From: Sporomusa sphaeroides DSM 2875
Lineage (GTDB): Bacteria > Bacillota > Negativicutes > Sporomusales > Sporomusaceae
DNA length: 64,000 bases
NCBI RefSeq assembly: GCF_001941975.2
Contig: NZ_CP146991.1
Coordinates: 993,501-1,057,500, forward strand
Direction: 5' to 3'
Shown here: positions 1-8,720 of the stretch, one piece after another
Numbering within the stretch: the first letter of the stretch is position 1
Layout: every line of letters starts with the position of its first letter
The notes under the pieces: model-generated
Seen by the model: the letters and a program-made list of their open reading frames with translations, nothing else
Database searches by the model: none
Told to the model about the DNA's origin: nothing
Made by a program: the position numbers and the translations under genes

Positions 1-723
1 AAATGCTGCTATCTGCTTGCCCGCGGCGGTGTATTTCAGCAGTCCTATGAAGATGTTTTTGCCGGTGAGAACCATCGCTTTGGTGTGAAAAAAGTCGTTC
101 TTTACAACGAGGAACTGGCAACGCAGCGTAATTCGCTCACAGGCGAATATTGCAGCGGTGTAGCCGCTTATACTGTGGCGACCACTCCGACAGGTGAGGT
201 ACTGGCCGAAGAAGATGCTGAATATGGCTATAATATGGTTACTTATAAAATGAACGTACATGCCCAGGCCCGTACCGTCTGGCATAAATGGGCCATGGAA
301 ATCTTTCCCGAGAACTATATACTTATGAACGAGCAGGATGCCGTCCGGGAGAAATTGTCAACCGGAAACAGGGTTCGCCTCATTTCCCGCAGCAACTCTC
401 AAGGTATTACCGGTGAAATAAAGGTCACCAAGCTGGTCCGGACAGGGTGTCTGGCTATTGCCCATCATTATGGACATACCATGATGGGAGCGGCTCCCCT
501 TAGCGTTACCAACGCCAACCAGGTATTTTTCGGCGGCAACGCAGTTGCCGATAAGAAAAAATTAAAGCCTGATATGACAATCGGCAGGGGAATCAACGCC
601 AACAACATCAGTCGTCTTGACCGGAGGCTTAATAATACCCCGCTTACCGATGCTGTCGGTGGTATTCCGGACTTCAGCAGTACCAAAGTCAAAATTGAAG
701 TAGTTAGCCGGACGGCAGACTAG
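1..723 (+). CDS. Molybdopterin oxidoreductase, C-terminal part (5' end outside window)
   Basis: The frame is open from base 1, so only the last ~240 residues are visible and the start lies upstream of the window. The visible part resembles the C-terminal molybdopterin-dinucleotide-binding domain of large DMSO-reductase-family catalytic subunits of the tetrathionate/arsenate reductase (TtrA/ArrA) type: a beta-rich region with HHYGHTMMGAAPLSVTNAN and a NANNISRLDRRL segment near the end. The metal-binding and Fe-S N-terminal domains are not in the window, so the substrate cannot be assigned. A phosphonate-type binding protein follows after 47 bases, possibly in the same transcript. Family call fairly sure, substrate unknown. 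Confidence 0.7.
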   Translation, partial: KCCYLLARGGVFQQSYEDVFAGENHRFGVKKVVLYNEELATQRNSLTGEYCSGVAAYTVATTPTGEVLAEEDAEYGYNMVTYKMNVHAQARTVWHKWAMEIFPENYILMNEQDAVREKLSTGNRVRLISRSNSQGITGEIKVTKLVRTGCLAIAHHYGHTMMGAAPLSVTNANQVFFGGNAVADKKKLKPDMTIGRGINANNISRLDRRLNNTPLTDAVGGIPDFSSTKVKIEVVSRTAD

Positions 724-770
724 ATCTTCGATGCAGCAATTATCAAAACAAAAATTAAGGAGTGGCAGTA

Positions 771-1661
771 ATGAGAAAGTTAGTTATCCTGATGTTATGC
801 ATGTTTTTGATGGTAGTGGCCGCAGGCTGCGGCAAGAGTGAGGTTGCTAAACCTGCGGCAAATGAAAACTCCAAGCCGGCAACTCTGCGGGTAGGTGTTA
901 TTCCTAATCAGGCTCCTGATAAAATTAAAGCGCAATACGAACCTTTCCGCAAATATCTTCAGGAAACACTGAATATGCCTGTGGAATTGTTTGTGGCGAC
1001 CGATTATGCCGGCGTGGTTGAGGCGATGGCCAATGACAAGCTGGATCTGGCGTACTTTGGCGGATTAACGTATGTGCAGGCCAAGCAAAAAGCCAAGATC
1101 CATCCCATTGTCACAGAAGTTGATCAGGAAACCGGTACAACCGAGTATTACAGCCTGATTATTGCTCCCAGCGACAGCGAGCTAAAAGAAGTAAAAGACA
1201 TTAAAGGCAAGGTTTTTGCGTTTGGTGATATCAGTTCCACCTCCGGATCGCTTTATCCGCGATTTATGTTGGACAAAGCAGGCATTAAAGTGCCGGATGA
1301 TCTGAAAAATGTAGTGTATTCCGGTGGCCATGACGCAACGGCACAGGCTGTTCAAAATGGCACCGTGGATGCAGGCGGTATTGAAGGCAGAATACTGGCA
1401 AAGCTGATTGCTAAAGGCACTGTCGACGGAAGTAAAATTAAAGTGTTGGAAAAACACCTGGTTGAGGGCTATCCCTGGGTAGTACGGGATGCACTGGATA
1501 AAGATCTTGAAGGTAAAATCGTTCAGGCGTTCCTTGGCATGAAGGATCCCGTACTGCTTGACCTTATGCGGGCCAAAGCTTTTGCCAAAGTGTCTGCGGA
1601 AAACTATGTGGAAGCCGACCGGGAAGCCCACAGGCTGGGTTTGGTAAATCCGAAAAAATAA
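771..1661 (+). CDS. PhnD-like substrate-binding lipoprotein of ABC transporter
   Basis: Periplasmic binding protein of the phosphate/phosphite/phosphonate (PhnD) family. It has an N-terminal hydrophobic signal ending in a lipobox (VVAAGC), then a PhnD-type core (LRVGVIPNQAPDKIKAQYEP, DLAYFGGLTYVQAK, GDISSTSGSLYPRFMLDKAG). A GTG at 762 is in frame, but AAGGAG at 757-762 sits 8 bases before the ATG at 771, so 771 is preferred. It is followed by ATPase and permease genes, making a PhnDCE-like importer. Neighbouring genes are a Mo-enzyme and an Fe-S reductase and no phosphonate-degradation gene is visible, so the ligand may be another oxyanion. That last point is inference. Confidence 0.85.
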   Translation: MRKLVILMLCMFLMVVAAGCGKSEVAKPAANENSKPATLRVGVIPNQAPDKIKAQYEPFRKYLQETLNMPVELFVATDYAGVVEAMANDKLDLAYFGGLTYVQAKQKAKIHPIVTEVDQETGTTEYYSLIIAPSDSELKEVKDIKGKVFAFGDISSTSGSLYPRFMLDKAGIKVPDDLKNVVYSGGHDATAQAVQNGTVDAGGIEGRILAKLIAKGTVDGSKIKVLEKHLVEGYPWVVRDALDKDLEGKIVQAFLGMKDPVLLDLMRAKAFAKVSAENYVEADREAHRLGLVNPKK

Positions 1662-1685
1662 TTATTATTAACACAACAGGGTGAG

Positions 1686-1712
1686 AAAACAGGGGCACAG
1701 CCCCTGTTTTTC
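1686..1712 (+). terminator. Hairpin terminator/attenuator between binding protein and ATPase genes
   Basis: Perfect 11-bp inverted repeat (1686-1696 with 1700-1710, loop ACA) whose right arm ends in a T run. It lies between the phnD-like and phnC-like genes, so it probably lowers ATPase/permease expression relative to the binding protein rather than ending the operon. Confidence 0.7.
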
Positions 1713-1732
1713 CGGAAATAAGAGGAGTACAA

Positions 1733-2500
1733 GTGATAGCAGCACAAGGTCTTCAGAAATTATATGCCAGCGGCCAGGGACTGAAAATGGTGAGCTTTTC
1801 CATTCGACCGGGAGAATTTGTCGGTATTTTAGGCCATAGCGGTGCCGGTAAAACAACATTGATGCGGCTCCTGGCCGGTTCTATTTTTCCTACCGGCGGC
1901 AGGCTGGAAGTGCTTGGGTGTAACCTGGCCGCTGCCAGACGCAAGGATTTGCTGGATATGCGACGGCGTATCGCTACTGTTTATCAGAACTTTAATGTGG
2001 TTCCCAGTCTTGATGTTGCCCGGAATGTTATGCTGGGCCAATTGGGGCGGCGGTCGCTGCTTAATTCGGCTCGCAGTCTATTCTGGCTGGCAGATCAAGA
2101 CCGCCGGACCATAATGGAGCTATTAGCCGAGCTGGGGATTGCCGAAAAAATGTACTCACCCTGCCAGGAACTGTCCGGCGGCCAGCAGCAGCGGGTGGCT
2201 ATCGCCAGAGCGGTATTCAGTGACGCGGCGCTAGTACTGGCAGATGAACCGATTGCTTCTGTAGATCCGGCTACTGCCACGCTCATTATGGAACAATTTC
2301 GCACAATGCAGCAGCAGGGTAAGACTGTAATCCTAAACCTGCACCAGGTGTCAAGTGCAGTAAGCTACTGCTCGCGGCTGATTACCCTGCAGCAGGGGCG
2401 TATCGTATATGACGGGCCGCCGGATGGGTTTGAAGCGACAGAGGCCTATAGCCAGCTTATTGGTGAGGGAAAAAGGATAGGAGCCGGATGTGATGAATGA
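1733..2500 (+). CDS. PhnC-like ABC transporter ATPase
   Basis: ATP-hydrolysing subunit of the importer, 255 aa. Walker A GHSGAGKTT near residue 35, Q-loop YQNFNVVPSLDVARNV, signature LSGGQQQRVAIARA, Walker B VLADEPIASVD and H-loop NLHQVSS are all present, so it should be active. The Q-loop/NVVPSL region is typical of PhnC. The GTG start at 1733 follows AGAGGAG at 1721-1727. The 3' end overlaps the permease start (GTG 2490/ATG 2493), indicating translational coupling. Confidence 0.85.
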   Translation: MIAAQGLQKLYASGQGLKMVSFSIRPGEFVGILGHSGAGKTTLMRLLAGSIFPTGGRLEVLGCNLAAARRKDLLDMRRRIATVYQNFNVVPSLDVARNVMLGQLGRRSLLNSARSLFWLADQDRRTIMELLAELGIAEKMYSPCQELSGGQQQRVAIARAVFSDAALVLADEPIASVDPATATLIMEQFRTMQQQGKTVILNLHQVSSAVSYCSRLITLQQGRIVYDGPPDGFEATEAYSQLIGEGKRIGAGCDE

Positions 2501-3359
2501 GCAGCGCAAGCATTGGATGAATTTTATATTGGCCTTTGTATTAATGGCTGCCATAGTCCAAAGTGGGCTTGATACCAAATTCTCACCCACGGCATTTTCC
2601 GAACCGTCCAATATCAAGGCAATGAGTCGCTTTGTCGCAGGCCTATGGCCGCCGGAAACCGATGCTGCATTTCTGACAGCCATCGGCAAGCTGCTGCTTG
2701 AAACCGTGGAGATTTCTATAGTTGCAACCGCGCTGGCCATAGTGCTGGCTTTTCCCATGGCGCTGGCAGCCATGCGGCCGCGGGGTGAGGAATATGCCCG
2801 TACGGTCATTGGTACGCCGCTTTGGCTGCTGCGTTGGTTTTGTTATCATGCCGCCCGCGCTATATTAGCGCTGTTTCGCGGTGTTCCGGAACTTATGTGG
2901 GCGCTTTTGTTCGTTGTTGCCGTTGGCCTGGGGCCTTTTCCGGGGGTGTTGGCCTTGACGGCGCACAGTATTGGTATTTTAGGTAAATTGTATGCTGAAA
3001 TTTTTGAGTCGGTAGATCTGCGTCTTGTCGAAATGACGCGGGCTTCCGGTGCGTCTGAATTGCAGACACTGGCTTATGTTCGCTTACCGGTTACCCTCCC
3101 GGTATTTTTATCCTATACTTTGTTTCGTTGGGAATGCAATATGCGTTCGGCAACGGTGCTTGGTTTTGTTGGTGCCGGCGGAATCGGCACACAATTAATG
3201 ATCAGTATGAAGCTGTTCATGTACCAGGAGGTTTCAACACTCATCATGGCAATATTTCTACTGGTAGTCGCCGTAGAAATGATTGGCCAGTACTTACGAA
3301 CCCATATCCTCGGCGATCCCGGGCAGGTTAAGCAGTCCTGCCGGATTCTGTCTGAGTGA
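2493..3359 (+). CDS. PhnE-like ABC transporter permease
   Basis: Inner-membrane permease partner of the two preceding genes, ~288 aa with several hydrophobic segments. The inner-membrane-component motif region (RGVPELMWALLFVVAVGLGP followed by a GILGKLYAEIFESVD EAA-loop) is typical of PhnE. ATG 2493 is preferred over GTG 2490 because GGATAGGA at 2475-2482 is better placed. It overlaps the ATPase gene by 8 bases. The next gene encodes a double-cubane reductase, so importer and reductase may be co-transcribed. Confidence 0.82.
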   Translation: MNEQRKHWMNFILAFVLMAAIVQSGLDTKFSPTAFSEPSNIKAMSRFVAGLWPPETDAAFLTAIGKLLLETVEISIVATALAIVLAFPMALAAMRPRGEEYARTVIGTPLWLLRWFCYHAARAILALFRGVPELMWALLFVVAVGLGPFPGVLALTAHSIGILGKLYAEIFESVDLRLVEMTRASGASELQTLAYVRLPVTLPVFLSYTLFRWECNMRSATVLGFVGAGGIGTQLMISMKLFMYQEVSTLIMAIFLLVVAVEMIGQYLRTHILGDPGQVKQSCRILSE

Positions 3360-3391
3360 AATGCGTACAGCTTAATAACGAAGGGAGAGAT

Positions 3392-4555
3392 ATGTACATG
3401 ATTGAGAGAAAGACCGAGTTACCAGAAATATTTGAAAGCTTTGCCGAAGCAAGACAGAATGGATTTCTCGCCATGAAGAAAATTAAGGACAGCGGCAAAG
3501 GGGTGGTAGGCCAGTTTTGTACCTATACCCCGCTGGAGATTTTTATGGCTGGAGGCCTTGTCAGTGTGGGTCTGTGCTCTACCAGTGACGAGACCATTCC
3601 CGAGGCTGAGAAGGTGTTGCCCAGCAACCTGTGTCCGCTGATTAAGTCCAGCTACGGATTTGCCATCACCGACAAATGTCCGTACATGTATTTTTCCGAT
3701 TTGGTGGTGGGCGAGACTACCTGTGACGGTAAAGTGAAAATGTATGAACTCCTGGCTGAAATCAAAAATGTCCATATTCTGGAACTGCCCCGGCGGCAGG
3801 ATACCCCGGAAGCCAAGGCTCTCTGGCGGGCGGAACTGGTGCGGCTGAAGGAACGGGTGGAAAAGGATTTCGGTGTTACCATTACCGATGACAATTTGCG
3901 GGATGCCATTCGCCGGCGGAATGTCGAGCGCAGGCTGCTGAAGGAACTGTATGAGCTGAGCACCATGACACCGCCGCCCATTACCGGTCTCAGGCAGCTG
4001 CAAATCCTTTTCGGCTCTCAGTTTAAATTTGACTGGGACGAAAAGGTTGCGGAAATCCAGAACGCCATTGACAGCATCAAGGCAGCCTATGCCGCCGGGG
4101 AACGCCCGGTTGCAGACACCGCGCCCCGGATTCTCATTACCGGCTGTCCTATGGGCGGTGTTACCGAAAAGGTGGTTAAAGTCATCGAAGAAGCCGGTGC
4201 TGTCGTTGTTGCTTATGAAAACTGTACCGGTGCCAAGCAACTGGACCGGCAATGCCCGGAGGCAGGCGATCCGATGACCAGCATCGCCGACCATTACCTG
4301 CAGATCGGCTGTGCGATTATGACACCTGACAAAAACCGGTTTGAGCTGTTGGAACGTCTCTGTGAACAGTTTCAGGTCGACGGCGTGGTGGAAATGACGC
4401 TGCAAGCCTGTCATCCCTACGCGGTGGAGGCGCATTCGGTTAAAGAATTCATGCAGAAAAAGGGCATTCCCTACCTGCAGCTGGAAACCGACTACGGCAC
4501 TGCCGATATTGGCCAGCTGTCCACCCGGGCCGGCGCCTTTGTGGAGATGTTGTAG
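3392..4555 (+). CDS. Double-cubane-cluster anaerobic reductase (2-hydroxyacyl-CoA dehydratase/BzdQ-like family)
   Basis: About 387 aa, the usual length of single-subunit YjiM/DCCP-type members of the 2-hydroxyglutaryl-CoA dehydratase/benzoyl-CoA reductase superfamily. Candidate cluster ligands seen include C43 (FCTYTP), C62, C81 (NLCPLIKSSYG), C96 (DKCPY), C111 (ETTCDGK), and later ITGCPMGG, ENCTGAK and LQACHPY. Known members bind a double-cubane [8Fe-9S] cluster and, once activated by an ATPase, do low-potential reductions; the physiological substrate is generally unknown. The frame opens at GTG 3356, but AAGGGAGA at 3381-3388 favours ATG 3392. The cognate activase starts 3 bases after its stop. 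Confidence 0.85.
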   Translation: MYMIERKTELPEIFESFAEARQNGFLAMKKIKDSGKGVVGQFCTYTPLEIFMAGGLVSVGLCSTSDETIPEAEKVLPSNLCPLIKSSYGFAITDKCPYMYFSDLVVGETTCDGKVKMYELLAEIKNVHILELPRRQDTPEAKALWRAELVRLKERVEKDFGVTITDDNLRDAIRRRNVERRLLKELYELSTMTPPPITGLRQLQILFGSQFKFDWDEKVAEIQNAIDSIKAAYAAGERPVADTAPRILITGCPMGGVTEKVVKVIEEAGAVVVAYENCTGAKQLDRQCPEAGDPMTSIADHYLQIGCAIMTPDKNRFELLERLCEQFQVDGVVEMTLQACHPYAVEAHSVKEFMQKKGIPYLQLETDYGTADIGQLSTRAGAFVEML

Positions 4556-4558
4556 GTA

Positions 4559-5335
4559 ATGATAAAAGCATCAATCGGTATTGACTGCGGCTCTGCCGCA
4601 TGCAAAGGCGTTCTCCTCCGGGAGGACGCCATCCTTGCTTCCTGTGTTATGCCCACCGGCTGGAGCCCGCGGGACACTGCCCGGGCGGTTTTGGCACAGC
4701 TTTTGTCTCAGACAGGGTTTGTCCAAGAAGCTGTACAGATTATTGCAACAGGTTATGGCCGGGTAAGCATTGACTTTGCCCACCGGACGGTAACCGAAAT
4801 TACCTGCCATGCCCTGGGAGCGGACTATCTGCTGCCTGGTGTGCGCACCGTTATTGACATTGGCGGTCAGGATTCCAAGGTGATTGCAGTGGAAGCCGGA
4901 CAGGTTCTGGCTTTTCAAATGAATACCAAATGCGCCGCAGGCACCGGCCGGTTTCTGGAAATGTCGGCAAACCGGATGGGGATTGATCTGGCGGAATTTG
5001 CCGATTTGCTCACTGCCGGCAAAAGCTGTTCGTTAAGCAGCATGTGCGCCGTGTTTGCCGATTCGGAAATCGTCTCCCAACTGGCAGCGGGAAAAAGCCG
5101 TGAAGAAGTGGCCGGCGGTATTGTTCAATTAGTGGCCGACCGCACAACTGCGTTAGCCGCCAGGGTGGACGCTGCGCCGCCCATACTGCTGACAGGCGGT
5201 TTGGCAGATATGGAGGGGCTGCGGCTGGCGCTGGCCAAGCAGCTTGGTCATCCGGTGGCTGCTGCCGGGTTATCCCGCTTTGCCGGCGCGATTGGCGCGG
5301 CAAGGACGTATTGGCGAAAAAGAGTAAGAAAATAG
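4559..5335 (+). CDS. Acyl-CoA dehydratase activase (ASKHA ATPase, [4Fe-4S] dimer)
   Basis: 258-aa HgdC/YjiL-like activator that drives electrons into the preceding reductase at the cost of ATP. Visible motifs: ASKHA phosphate-1 loop GIDCGSAACKG (residues ~7-17), DIGGQDSKVI (~100), NTKCAAGTGRF with C125 and SMCAVFADSEI with C163. These two Cys are the expected ligands of the [4Fe-4S] cluster shared by the dimer. LLTGG near the C-terminus completes the nucleotide site. Spacing of 3 bases to the reductase gene indicates one functional pair. A strong terminator follows. Confidence 0.88.
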   Translation: MIKASIGIDCGSAACKGVLLREDAILASCVMPTGWSPRDTARAVLAQLLSQTGFVQEAVQIIATGYGRVSIDFAHRTVTEITCHALGADYLLPGVRTVIDIGGQDSKVIAVEAGQVLAFQMNTKCAAGTGRFLEMSANRMGIDLAEFADLLTAGKSCSLSSMCAVFADSEIVSQLAAGKSREEVAGGIVQLVADRTTALAARVDAAPPILLTGGLADMEGLRLALAKQLGHPVAAAGLSRFAGAIGAARTYWRKRVRK

Positions 5336-5410
5336 GCTGTCGGCCGCGCAGAGAATGTAACAATCCTGACAAGGCCTATTAATTATTTCAATAGAGTAGT
5401 TGTAAGCAGG

Positions 5411-5460
5411 TTCAGGGCAGTAACAGGGGCGGAGCGCCCCCTTGTTACTGCCCTGAGTTT
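5411..5460 (+). terminator. Rho-independent terminator after the activase gene
   Basis: Long GC-rich inverted repeat (TCAGGGCAGTAACA... against ...TGTTACTGCCCTGA) followed by GTTTATATTTT. It closes the operon that ends at 5335. Confidence 0.85.
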
Positions 5461-5510
5461 ATATTTTCAAGTATTGCCGTAAACAGCTTTTCCTGCATTT
5501 TTATGCTGAA

Positions 5511-5593
5511 TTATAGAACATATCAATAGTGGTTGGATTTACCAATTGAAAAACACGATTAGTGCATTTTAAGTATCTATGTTAGGATAACAC
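5511..5593 (+). repeat. 83-bp conserved upstream element, copy A
   Basis: One of three full-length copies (A 5511-5593, B 8545-8627, D 24180-24262) plus a shorter copy C at 17221-17270. The 3' half is most conserved and ends in TATGTTAGGATAACAC, which contains TGTTA-GGA-TAACA, a dyad. TAGGAT could serve as a -10 hexamer. This copy lies 70 bases before the permease gene at 5664. Between the terminator at 5460 and that gene nothing coding was seen. Confidence 0.75.
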
Positions 5594-5663
5594 TCAGGAA
5601 ATTCGCTTACTGTTCTAGTAGGCGCCTAGTGGCAAACGATAAATTTTTAAGGGGTTTTCCGCA

Positions 5664-6632
5664 GTGGAATCTACAAGAAAAAAAATTTTTGACAAACGAG
5701 TGTTATTGCCGCTTGTTTCTTCCTTACTTGCACTTGGCTTACACATTTTTTTACCAAAGCACAGCGATATACTGGCAAAGGATTTTTCTTACTTTATTTA
5801 TTCGTTAGCCGGATTATCGGCAGTATGTGCTGTATTTGCAATCATGTCCCTGTATAGCGAGCGAGTAAGAGTTGCCTATGCCTATAAATCAGCTTTCATC
5901 GCCGGCATGATTTTACTTATCAATATCTACAATGTAATTACTTTGAAATTCATGTTGATTCCCGGCGTGTATTTTCCTTATCCAGATAAAATAATCCATG
6001 TATTTTATACCCATGGATTATTTATGCTAAAGTGCTTGGCTCATTCCCTCGGGCTGCTGGGGTTAGGCGTGTTAGGGGGCGGAATAACCGGAGTTTTGAC
6101 AGGAATCGCTGTAGGGTGCAGTAAACGCGCCAGCTACTGGATTAATCCTTTTATAAAATTAATCGGCCCCATCCCGGCGATTGTATGGATTCCGATAGCT
6201 TTAGTTGTTTTCTCGACATCTTTCAGTGCAAGTGCGTTTATTATTGGTCTTAGTGTCTGGTTCCCGACAGCAGTGCTTACCAGCTCAGGCATTGCTAACA
6301 TAGAAAATGCCTATTTTGAGGTTTCAAGCACGCTGGGGGCTAGTCCGGTATATAAGGTTTTGAAAATAGCGGTGCCAGGAGCGCTTCCTTCGATGTTTAT
6401 CGGATTTTTTAACGGCATAACCTCAGCGTTTTTAACACTTATGACCGCTGAGATGGTGGGGGTCAAATTTGGTATAGGCTGGTATATAAACTGGCAGCGT
6501 GAAACCATGTCCTATGCTAATGTATATGCAGGGCTCATCGTTATCGGCATAACCTGTTTTCTGGTGGTGACACTTTTGTTTAAAACCAGGGATAAGCTTC
6601 TTATCTGGCAGCAAGGAGTTATCAAGTGGTAG
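5664..6632 (+). CDS. NitT/TauT (SsuC-like) ABC transporter permease
   Basis: 322-aa integral membrane protein with about six to eight hydrophobic segments. The EAA-type loop (EVSSTLGASPVYKVLKIAVP) is characteristic of the SsuC/TauC/NrtB permease family. The GTG start follows AAGGGG at 5649-5654. It overlaps the ATPase start by 7 bases. The N-terminal ~100 residues are longer than in most SsuC proteins and contain extra hydrophobic segments. The family carries sulfonates, nitrate, cyanate, thiamine precursors or other small anions; the ligand here cannot be read from sequence. Confidence 0.82.
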   Translation: MESTRKKIFDKRVLLPLVSSLLALGLHIFLPKHSDILAKDFSYFIYSLAGLSAVCAVFAIMSLYSERVRVAYAYKSAFIAGMILLINIYNVITLKFMLIPGVYFPYPDKIIHVFYTHGLFMLKCLAHSLGLLGLGVLGGGITGVLTGIAVGCSKRASYWINPFIKLIGPIPAIVWIPIALVVFSTSFSASAFIIGLSVWFPTAVLTSSGIANIENAYFEVSSTLGASPVYKVLKIAVPGALPSMFIGFFNGITSAFLTLMTAEMVGVKFGIGWYINWQRETMSYANVYAGLIVIGITCFLVVTLLFKTRDKLLIWQQGVIKW

Positions 6633-7372
6633 GAAAAATAGAGATAAAAAATGCCCAAAAAATCTTCAAAGGTCCGGACGGAGAAAATGTTGTTGCCATT
6701 AACGGCTTAGACCTTAGTATTAATGCCGGTGAATTTATATCCCTGGTAGGGCCGTCAGGGTGTGGAAAGTCTACTTTATTAAGACTGATAACAGGCCTTG
6801 ACCGGGCAACAGAGGGAATCATAACCCTGGACGAAGAGGAAATTACAGAACCAGGCTGCGATAGAGGCTTGGTTTTTCAAAACCCCAAGCTTTTTCCCTG
6901 GAGTAATATTTATGATAATGTGGCCTTTGGACTAAAGGCCAGGAATGTATATAAAGAAAAAAAGCACGAGGTAGATGAATTTATCAACATGGTCGGGCTT
7001 AAAGGTTTTGAAAAAGTGTATCCCCATCATCTATCAGGGGGGATGGCGCAAAGAGCGGCACTAGCCAGGGCGCTGATCAATCATCCGAAGGTTCTGCTCT
7101 TAGATGAGCCGTTAGGCGCACTTGACGCACTGACAAGGGTTATAATGCAGGATGAGATTATCAAAATATGGCAGGAAAGAAAAACAACCATGATCATGGT
7201 CACCCATGATGTGGAAGAGGCTATATATATGAGTAACCGGGTTGTGGTAATGACACCAAGACCGGCAAAAATAGATGAAATAATCGACATTAACTTACCC
7301 TATCCCAGGGTGCGTGACTCAAATAAATTTTTAAAGCTGAGAGGGAAAATATTAGGGGTAATTAATGGATAG
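6626..7372 (+). CDS. NitT/TauT (SsuB-like) ABC transporter ATPase
   Basis: 248-aa ATPase with Walker A GPSGCGKST, Q-loop FQNPKLFPW, signature HLSGGMAQRAALARA, Walker B LLLDEPLGALD and H-loop VTHDVEEA. The GTG at 6626 has AAGGAG at 6613-6618. It forms one operon with the permease upstream and the binding protein downstream, with overlaps at both ends (its 3' end overlaps an ATG at 7365 that is probably not the real start of the next gene). Confidence 0.85.
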   Translation: MVGKIEIKNAQKIFKGPDGENVVAINGLDLSINAGEFISLVGPSGCGKSTLLRLITGLDRATEGIITLDEEEITEPGCDRGLVFQNPKLFPWSNIYDNVAFGLKARNVYKEKKHEVDEFINMVGLKGFEKVYPHHLSGGMAQRAALARALINHPKVLLLDEPLGALDALTRVIMQDEIIKIWQERKTTMIMVTHDVEEAIYMSNRVVVMTPRPAKIDEIIDINLPYPRVRDSNKFLKLRGKILGVING

Positions 7373-7397
7373 TAAAGAAATAGGGGAGGGATTAATT

Positions 7398-8402
7398 GTG
7401 AAAAAGTGTAAGGGTTATGTGGCTTTATGTTTAGTTTTAATGATGATTTCTGCCACACTTGCAGGCTGCAGTAATACGGCTAAGGAGACGGCTGCTGCTA
7501 AAAAAGATGACTATGTTGTGAAAATACCTGTTTCCGGAGGCTTGTGCAATGCGCCGTTGCATGTCGCTCTTGACAAAGGAATGTTTGAAGAAGCAGGAAT
7601 CAAGTATGAGATTACCAAAATTGAAACTAATACGGTTGACCTGATGGTAGCAGGCAAAGCAGATGCATTTTCTGAGATGCTGCCTGCCATGATCCAGCAA
7701 ATTAATAATGGCTTAGATGTAAATATCGCTATGGGCATACATACAGGCTGCCTGAAATTAATTACCAAGAAGGATTCGCCGATCAATAGTGTCAAGGAGC
7801 TCAAGGGCAAAAAAATAGGTGTGCCGGGACTGGCAAGCTCGCAAGCGATAATTACACAAAGAGCGTTATTGGCAGCAGGCATAGGTGCTTCGCCTGAGAA
7901 TATGGAAGTGGAGTTTGTGGTTTATAATCAGCCGGAACTGCCCATAGCTCTTAAAAATGGTCAAGTGGATGTTATCGGCATGAGTGACCCGGCAGCCAGT
8001 TTATTTGTAGCAGATGAAGGTGCGAAATTAATATTGGATACTGCTGTAGATCCTGAATATAAGAATGAGTATTGCTGCGTACTGGTATTAAGACCTGACT
8101 TTGTTAAACAGCATCCGGAAATAGCTAAAAAATATGTGGGTGTTATAAAAAAAGCAGGCGAATATGTACAAAACCATCCGGAAGAAGTTGCAAAAATGCA
8201 AGTAGATAAAAAAATAGTCGCCTTAGGCAACCCAGAGTTTAATGCAGGTATATTAAAAACCTACAAGTTTATACCTTCAGTTCCGGAGGGGAAACAATCA
8301 TTCAAAAATAACCTTGAAGATCTGCAAAGGTTAAAAATAATCAGCAAGGACTTGGATTTAGAGCAAGTTATTAAAAAAGTATATCTGGAATTCGATAAAT
8401 AA
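7398..8402 (+). CDS. NitT/TauT-type substrate-binding lipoprotein (SBP 1)
   Basis: About 334 aa. GTG 7398 is chosen because GGGGAGGG at 7383-7390 precedes it by 7 bases and the following residues form a clean lipoprotein signal with lipobox LAGC. The body has the SsuA/TauA-like pattern: APLHVALDKGMFEEAG near the N-terminus, LKGKKIGVPGLASSQAI in the middle. A vicinal Cys pair occurs in EYCCVLVLRPDF, at the same place as CC pairs in the other two binding proteins of this region. Third gene of the 5664-8402 operon. Confidence 0.83.
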   Translation: MKKCKGYVALCLVLMMISATLAGCSNTAKETAAAKKDDYVVKIPVSGGLCNAPLHVALDKGMFEEAGIKYEITKIETNTVDLMVAGKADAFSEMLPAMIQQINNGLDVNIAMGIHTGCLKLITKKDSPINSVKELKGKKIGVPGLASSQAIITQRALLAAGIGASPENMEVEFVVYNQPELPIALKNGQVDVIGMSDPAASLFVADEGAKLILDTAVDPEYKNEYCCVLVLRPDFVKQHPEIAKKYVGVIKKAGEYVQNHPEEVAKMQVDKKIVALGNPEFNAGILKTYKFIPSVPEGKQSFKNNLEDLQRLKIISKDLDLEQVIKKVYLEFDK

Positions 8403-8490
8403 TGTAATCTTGAGCAGGCATTGTGATAATTCCTGAACTCTACGGATATTGTTTATATTTTTACATTAAGGAAAATATCTGAGAAATTAA

Positions 8491-8540
8491 GTGAAAAAAG
8501 ATAACCCTGACAGCATTGGCTGCAGGGTTATCTTTTTCAC
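8491..8540 (+). terminator. Rho-independent terminator after SBP 1
   Basis: Inverted repeat GATAACCCTG...CAGGGTTATC extended by A and T tracts on both sides, so it can work in either direction. A close relative lies at 22190-22236. Confidence 0.85.
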
Positions 8541-8544
8541 ATAT

Positions 8545-8627
8545 TTATAGCATTTATCGATTGATGTCGAATTTTATAATTGAAAAATGCAATTAGTGTA
8601 TTCTAATTATCTATGTTAGGATGACAC
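8545..8627 (+). repeat. 83-bp conserved upstream element, copy B
   Basis: Same length as copies A and D from the TTATAG block to the final GACAC. The dyad carries one change (GGATGACAC instead of GGATAACAC). It starts right after the terminator and ends 94 bases before the ATPase gene at 8721, consistent with being that operon's promoter. Confidence 0.72.
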
Positions 8628-8720
8628 CAAGAAAGTTTTGTCAAATTCGCTCTGTAAAAGATTGAGTTTATATTTAAACTTTTACGAAGTTGGAAGCAAG
8701 GGAACGAAGTGGAGGTCAAA

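Noticed and set aside
3419-4435. 338-codon minus-strand frame inside the double-cubane reductase gene
   Set aside because: Fully antisense to a gene with clear family motifs; rich in His/Phe/Gly as expected from a shadow frame.
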